Shown here in pieces: positions 61,971 through 64,000 of a stretch of DNA of 64,000 nucleotides. Below the pieces are notes generated by a model, which had not been told where the DNA came from, ran no database searches, and worked only from the letters and a program-made list of their open reading frames with translations. The position numbers and the translations under genes were made by a program. Source of the stretch: Pseudomonas sp. UBA2684 (GTDB taxonomy: Bacteria; Pseudomonadota; Gammaproteobacteria; Pseudomonadales; Pseudomonadaceae); contig DELY01000044.1 in the NCBI GenBank assembly GCA_002354655.1, forward strand, positions 245,474-309,473. Direction: 5' to 3'. Each line of letters begins with the position of its first letter. Within the stretch, counting starts at the first letter, position 1.

Positions 61971-62141
61971 GTGAAGACAAAAATAATTATCAGTTTTGTT
62001 TTTTTATTAAATCTAACGGGTTGTGCCGAGCTTGAAGAAACTAGTCAAGCTGCGGATAAACCCTATACTTCCGCCGACTGTCAAAACCAGCAAAGCGGTT
62101 GCCGTTACGGCGCATCGCCTTCTTGGCAAAATGCGTTTTAA
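61971..62141 (+). CDS. Tiny lipoprotein (56 residues)
   Basis: A GTG start with GGAG 6 nt upstream gives MKTKIIISFVFLLNLTGCAE, a lipoprotein signal peptide with lipobox LTGC. The mature part has about 38 residues, including two Cys (SADCQNQQSGC). The DNA is AT-rich compared with the catabolic region. No family is recognised. It is exported and probably membrane-anchored. Confidence 0.6.
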   Translation: MKTKIIISFVFLLNLTGCAELEETSQAADKPYTSADCQNQQSGCRYGASPSWQNAF

Positions 62142-62264
62142 TTATAAACCCTCAAATAAACCTATAATAATTTCTCGGAATCCCCCTACTCAGGGATGTT
62201 CTAAAATAGCCATGTATGTCTGACCGACTTCAGCCCCGCTGATTTTGAAAGCGGCGAATTGATC

Positions 62265-62520
62265 GTAAGCGCTCCATAAACCCCACCTCCCGCTGGTGGG
62301 GTTTTGCGTTTTACAGCGATGTCGTTGGTTGGCAGTTCCACGGCAGCAGCGCTTCGTAGTCTTCGATGCGGTTGGCCTGCGGTAGGCGTTCGAGGATATA
62401 GCGCAGGTAAGCGTAGGGTTCCTGTGCGTTAGCCTTGGCGATTTCCACCAGGCTGTAGAGCTGGGCGCTGGCGGTCGCGCCCTTGGGCATGTCGCTGAAC
62501 AGCCAGTTCTTGCGGTTATG
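62265..62520 (-). mobile_element. IS66-family end with transposase C-terminus
   Basis: GTAAGCGCTCC at 62265 fits an IS66 terminal repeat (IS66 ends begin GTAA). From 62311 to about 62511 on the minus strand the frame reads NWLFSDMPKGATASAQLYSL and YLRYILERLPQANRIEDYEA, the C-terminal part of IS66 TnpC. The N-terminal side breaks off near 62520. It is a remnant, not an intact element. Confidence 0.8.
62278..62305. terminator. Hairpin at the IS66 end
   Basis: CCCCACC and GGTGGGG with a 7-nt loop are followed by TTTT. It resembles an intrinsic terminator on the + strand, downstream of the tiny lipoprotein gene and just inside the IS66 end. Confidence 0.6.
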
Positions 62521-62541
62521 CCAAGCTTGGCTTAACCGCAA

Positions 62542-62623
62542 TTATCCGCAGTCGGAAATTATGTCGGGTATGCAGCAGTGGCGGCGGCGCGCCTGGCTGC
62601 CAACCACTGCCGACTTTGCATAA
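62542..62623. repeat. Imperfect inverted repeat flanking recombinase debris
   Basis: TTATCCGCAGTCGG (62542-62555) and CCGACTTTGCATAA (62610-62623) are complementary at 11 of 14 positions. The right copy lies 2 bp beyond the recombinase pseudogene stop. It could be an end sequence of the recombinase-bearing element. Confidence 0.4.
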
Positions 62624-62625
62624 CT

Positions 62626-63008
62626 TCAGAGGCTTTCCAGAAACTTCAGCAGGGCGTCAGTCGGACGCTAGCGCGTGCGCATGGTTTCAGGTGGAAGCGC
62701 ATATTCCTTCATGGCCAGGTCGGCTTCGACATAACCGTGGTTGGTGACCGGGCTTTCGTGGCCCAACCATAGAGCGATGACGGTGATGTCCACTCCGGCC
62801 TGCAGCAGGTGCATGGCCGTCGTATGACGAAGCGCGTGTGGTGACACCTTGCGTTACTGCAACTGGGGACACTTCTTTGTCGCCACGGTGACAGCCAAGG
62901 CAATCCGCTCGGCCACATTCGAACGCGTCATCGGCAGTCCGCGTCGGCTGGGTAGCAGGGGCTGCCCCGCCCGCAAGCCAACGTACTGCAGCCAGTGACG
63001 GATCGGCT
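62626..63008 (-). pseudogene. Broken tyrosine recombinase (site-specific integrase)
   Basis: The minus frame reads LRAGQPLLPSRRG, then after an in-frame TAA (62854-62856) HALRHTTAMHLLQAGVDI and LWLGHESPVTNHGYVEADLA. These are the catalytic HxxR, (W/H) and Tyr segments of XerC/D-like recombinases. A second stop, TAG (62668-62670), lies before the C-terminal RPTDALLKFLESL. The N-terminal half is missing. The fragment starts directly after IS66 sequence. Confidence 0.75.
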
Positions 63009-63180
63009 GGCTGCGCTGCTCGGCGCGGGCGTCCTTGAGCTCGCGTTCGATGCCGTAGAGCTTGTTGATCAGGTTCAGCGCCACGCCGGCGCACCCAGTT
63101 TTGCCCTTGGGCTGCACCTTTTACGCTTCGATAAATTTACGCCGCGCATGCGCCCAGCAGGCCAGGCGTTCATTCGGCGC
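63008..63180 (-). pseudogene. Internal fragment of IS66 transposase
   Basis: The minus frame reads NERLACWAHARRKFIEA, stops at TAA (63121-63123), then VQPKGKTGCAGVALNLINK and LYGIERELKDARAEQR. This is the middle of IS66 TnpC. About 75 residues between this piece and the C-terminal piece at 62311-62511 are replaced by recombinase sequence, so the two IS66 pieces may come from one disrupted copy. Confidence 0.75.
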
Positions 63181-63181
63181 A

Positions 63182-64000
63182 TTAAGGATGGTCTGAAGTA
63201 CCCACTACCGACGACAGCAGGATCGGAGACGCATCCGCCCCCATCGAATCCGCAGGCACTCCTACGTCTTCGTCCAGCACAGGCACACCATCGATGCGGA
63301 TAGTCAGATGCGCACTGGCAGCTTTCACCTCCCCCTGATCCAGCAGATCGAGCCGATCAGCCCAGTCCTGCATCATTTTCCGGCGTGGGACCACATACAG
63401 GGCGTGGTTGTAAGTGGCACTGACCTTATTGGGGTCCGCGTGCGAGAGCTGGGCGTCCACCCAACTCTTGGGGTAACCAACCTCGTTGAGCGCCGTGGAG
63501 AGCGTGCCACGGATACCGTGGCCGGTGAGCAGCCCCTCGTAGCCCATACGCTTGAGTGCAGCGTTCAGCGTGTTCTCGCTGATGCGCTTCTTCAGGTCGC
63601 TACGGTGAGCCAACAGGTAACGCTGTGCAGGTTTGACCTGGCCCAGCAGATAGCGAACGATCTCGATAGCCTGAACCGATAATGGCACAACGTAGGGCGG
63701 AATATCCTGCGGTCGCTGTCCCCGCTTGCGCATGCCATCCTGCAGTTGCTTGACCACCTCAGGGGGAATGATCCACAGACCGCACTCAAGATCGAACTGA
63801 TCAGGGGTCGCCAAGCGCAGTTCACCGGTACGCACACCCGTCAGTAACAACAGACGAATACCGAGTTGTGTGGTGATCTTGCCCCGATAACGGCGCAGCT
63901 TGTGCAGCAGGTCGGGCACCTCAGGTAGCCGTAGGAAGGGATTATTAGCCACAGGCGGCTTGGGGACAGCCACCACATCTGCGGATTCCACGCCATTCGG
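63182..64000 (-). CDS. P4-type tyrosine integrase, C-terminal part (cut by window edge)
   Basis: At least 272 residues are visible and the frame is open to 64000. The catalytic domain has LLTGVRTGELRLA (Arg), LTGHGIRGTLSTALNEVG (HxxR) and QLSHADPNKVSATYNHA with the Tyr nucleophile. It is followed by VPRRKMMQDWADRLD, typical of P4-like integrases of genomic islands. The N-terminal DNA-binding part lies beyond the window. The stop at 63182 abuts IS66 debris. Confidence 0.85.
   Translation of the reverse strand, partial: PNGVESADVVAVPKPPVANNPFLRLPEVPDLLHKLRRYRGKITTQLGIRLLLLTGVRTGELRLATPDQFDLECGLWIIPPEVVKQLQDGMRKRGQRPQDIPPYVVPLSVQAIEIVRYLLGQVKPAQRYLLAHRSDLKKRISENTLNAALKRMGYEGLLTGHGIRGTLSTALNEVGYPKSWVDAQLSHADPNKVSATYNHALYVVPRRKMMQDWADRLDLLDQGEVKAASAHLTIRIDGVPVLDEDVGVPADSMGADASPILLSSVVGTSDHP

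Noticed and set aside
1-64000. CRISPR arrays, tRNA or rRNA genes
   Set aside because: No regularly spaced direct repeats and no tRNA cloverleaf or rRNA-like stretch were seen by eye; short tRNAs could still be missed.

Overview
The window looks like chromosomal DNA of a Pseudomonas-type gammaproteobacterium. It is GC-rich, carries REP-like palindromes (23-bp arms at 56980-57040) and a complete LiuR/LiuABCDE-type leucine/isovalerate block. Most of it is a dense catabolic region for a hydrophobic, probably cyclic or isoprenoid, substrate. The substrate itself cannot be read from the sequence. I saw no rRNA, tRNA or CRISPR array.

Layout. (1) 231-4385 (+): an MFS carrier, a putidaredoxin-type [2Fe-2S] ferredoxin, its FAD reductase and a second, unrelated MFS carrier. 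(2) 11340-4439 (-): a phytoene-desaturase-like flavoprotein, cytochrome P450, unknown protein, SDR, MFS and SnoaL-like protein. A 182-bp MITE-like element lies between the P450 and the unknown gene. (3) 11992-14021: VOC protein, SDR and TetR regulator. (4) 23682-14077 (-): DUF1302, DUF1329, YCF48-like, RND/MMPL transporter, two-domain VOC, enoyl-CoA hydratase and SDR. A 447-bp regulatory gap separates this operon from a divergent SDR and a glutathione peroxidase. (5) LysR and AraC regulators, divergent. (6) 35651-27806 (-): P450, CxxHxxC ferredoxin, GMC alcohol dehydrogenase, aldehyde dehydrogenase, DUF1302 and DUF1329. The first four genes are joined by three ATGA overlaps, the operon ends at a good intrinsic terminator, and a TetR gene is divergent. 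(7) A truncated alpha/beta hydrolase, then 46806-37626 (-): DUF1302, DUF1329, SDR, SnoaL-like, APH-like kinase with C-terminal helical domain, SDR, MFS and quinone-oxidoreductase-like protein. (8) 47170-61417 (+): a fused 2-oxoacid:ferredoxin oxidoreductase, LiuR, LiuA, LiuB, LiuC, LiuD, LiuE, a CoA-transferase pair, a thiolase and a TetR regulator. (9) 61476-64000: a lower-GC edge with two tiny genes, IS66 and tyrosine-recombinase debris, and the end of a P4-like integrase. This looks like a genomic-island boundary.

How the genes may work together (inference): three paralogous DUF1302/DUF1329 envelope pairs, one RND transporter and three paralogous MFS carriers would move a hydrophobic compound across the envelope. 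Two P450s with two different ferredoxins would hydroxylate it. GMC dehydrogenase, ALDH and six SDRs would oxidise it. Enoyl-CoA hydratase, the kinase and the NTF2/VOC proteins would process CoA or hydroxylated intermediates. The Liu block would turn branched C5 units into acetyl-CoA and acetoacetate.

The most interesting points are the three-fold paralogy of whole transport modules, the translationally coupled P450-to-ALDH operon, a palindrome shared by two distant promoters, the kinase with a non-standard catalytic loop, and two SDRs that lack the catalytic Tyr/Lys.
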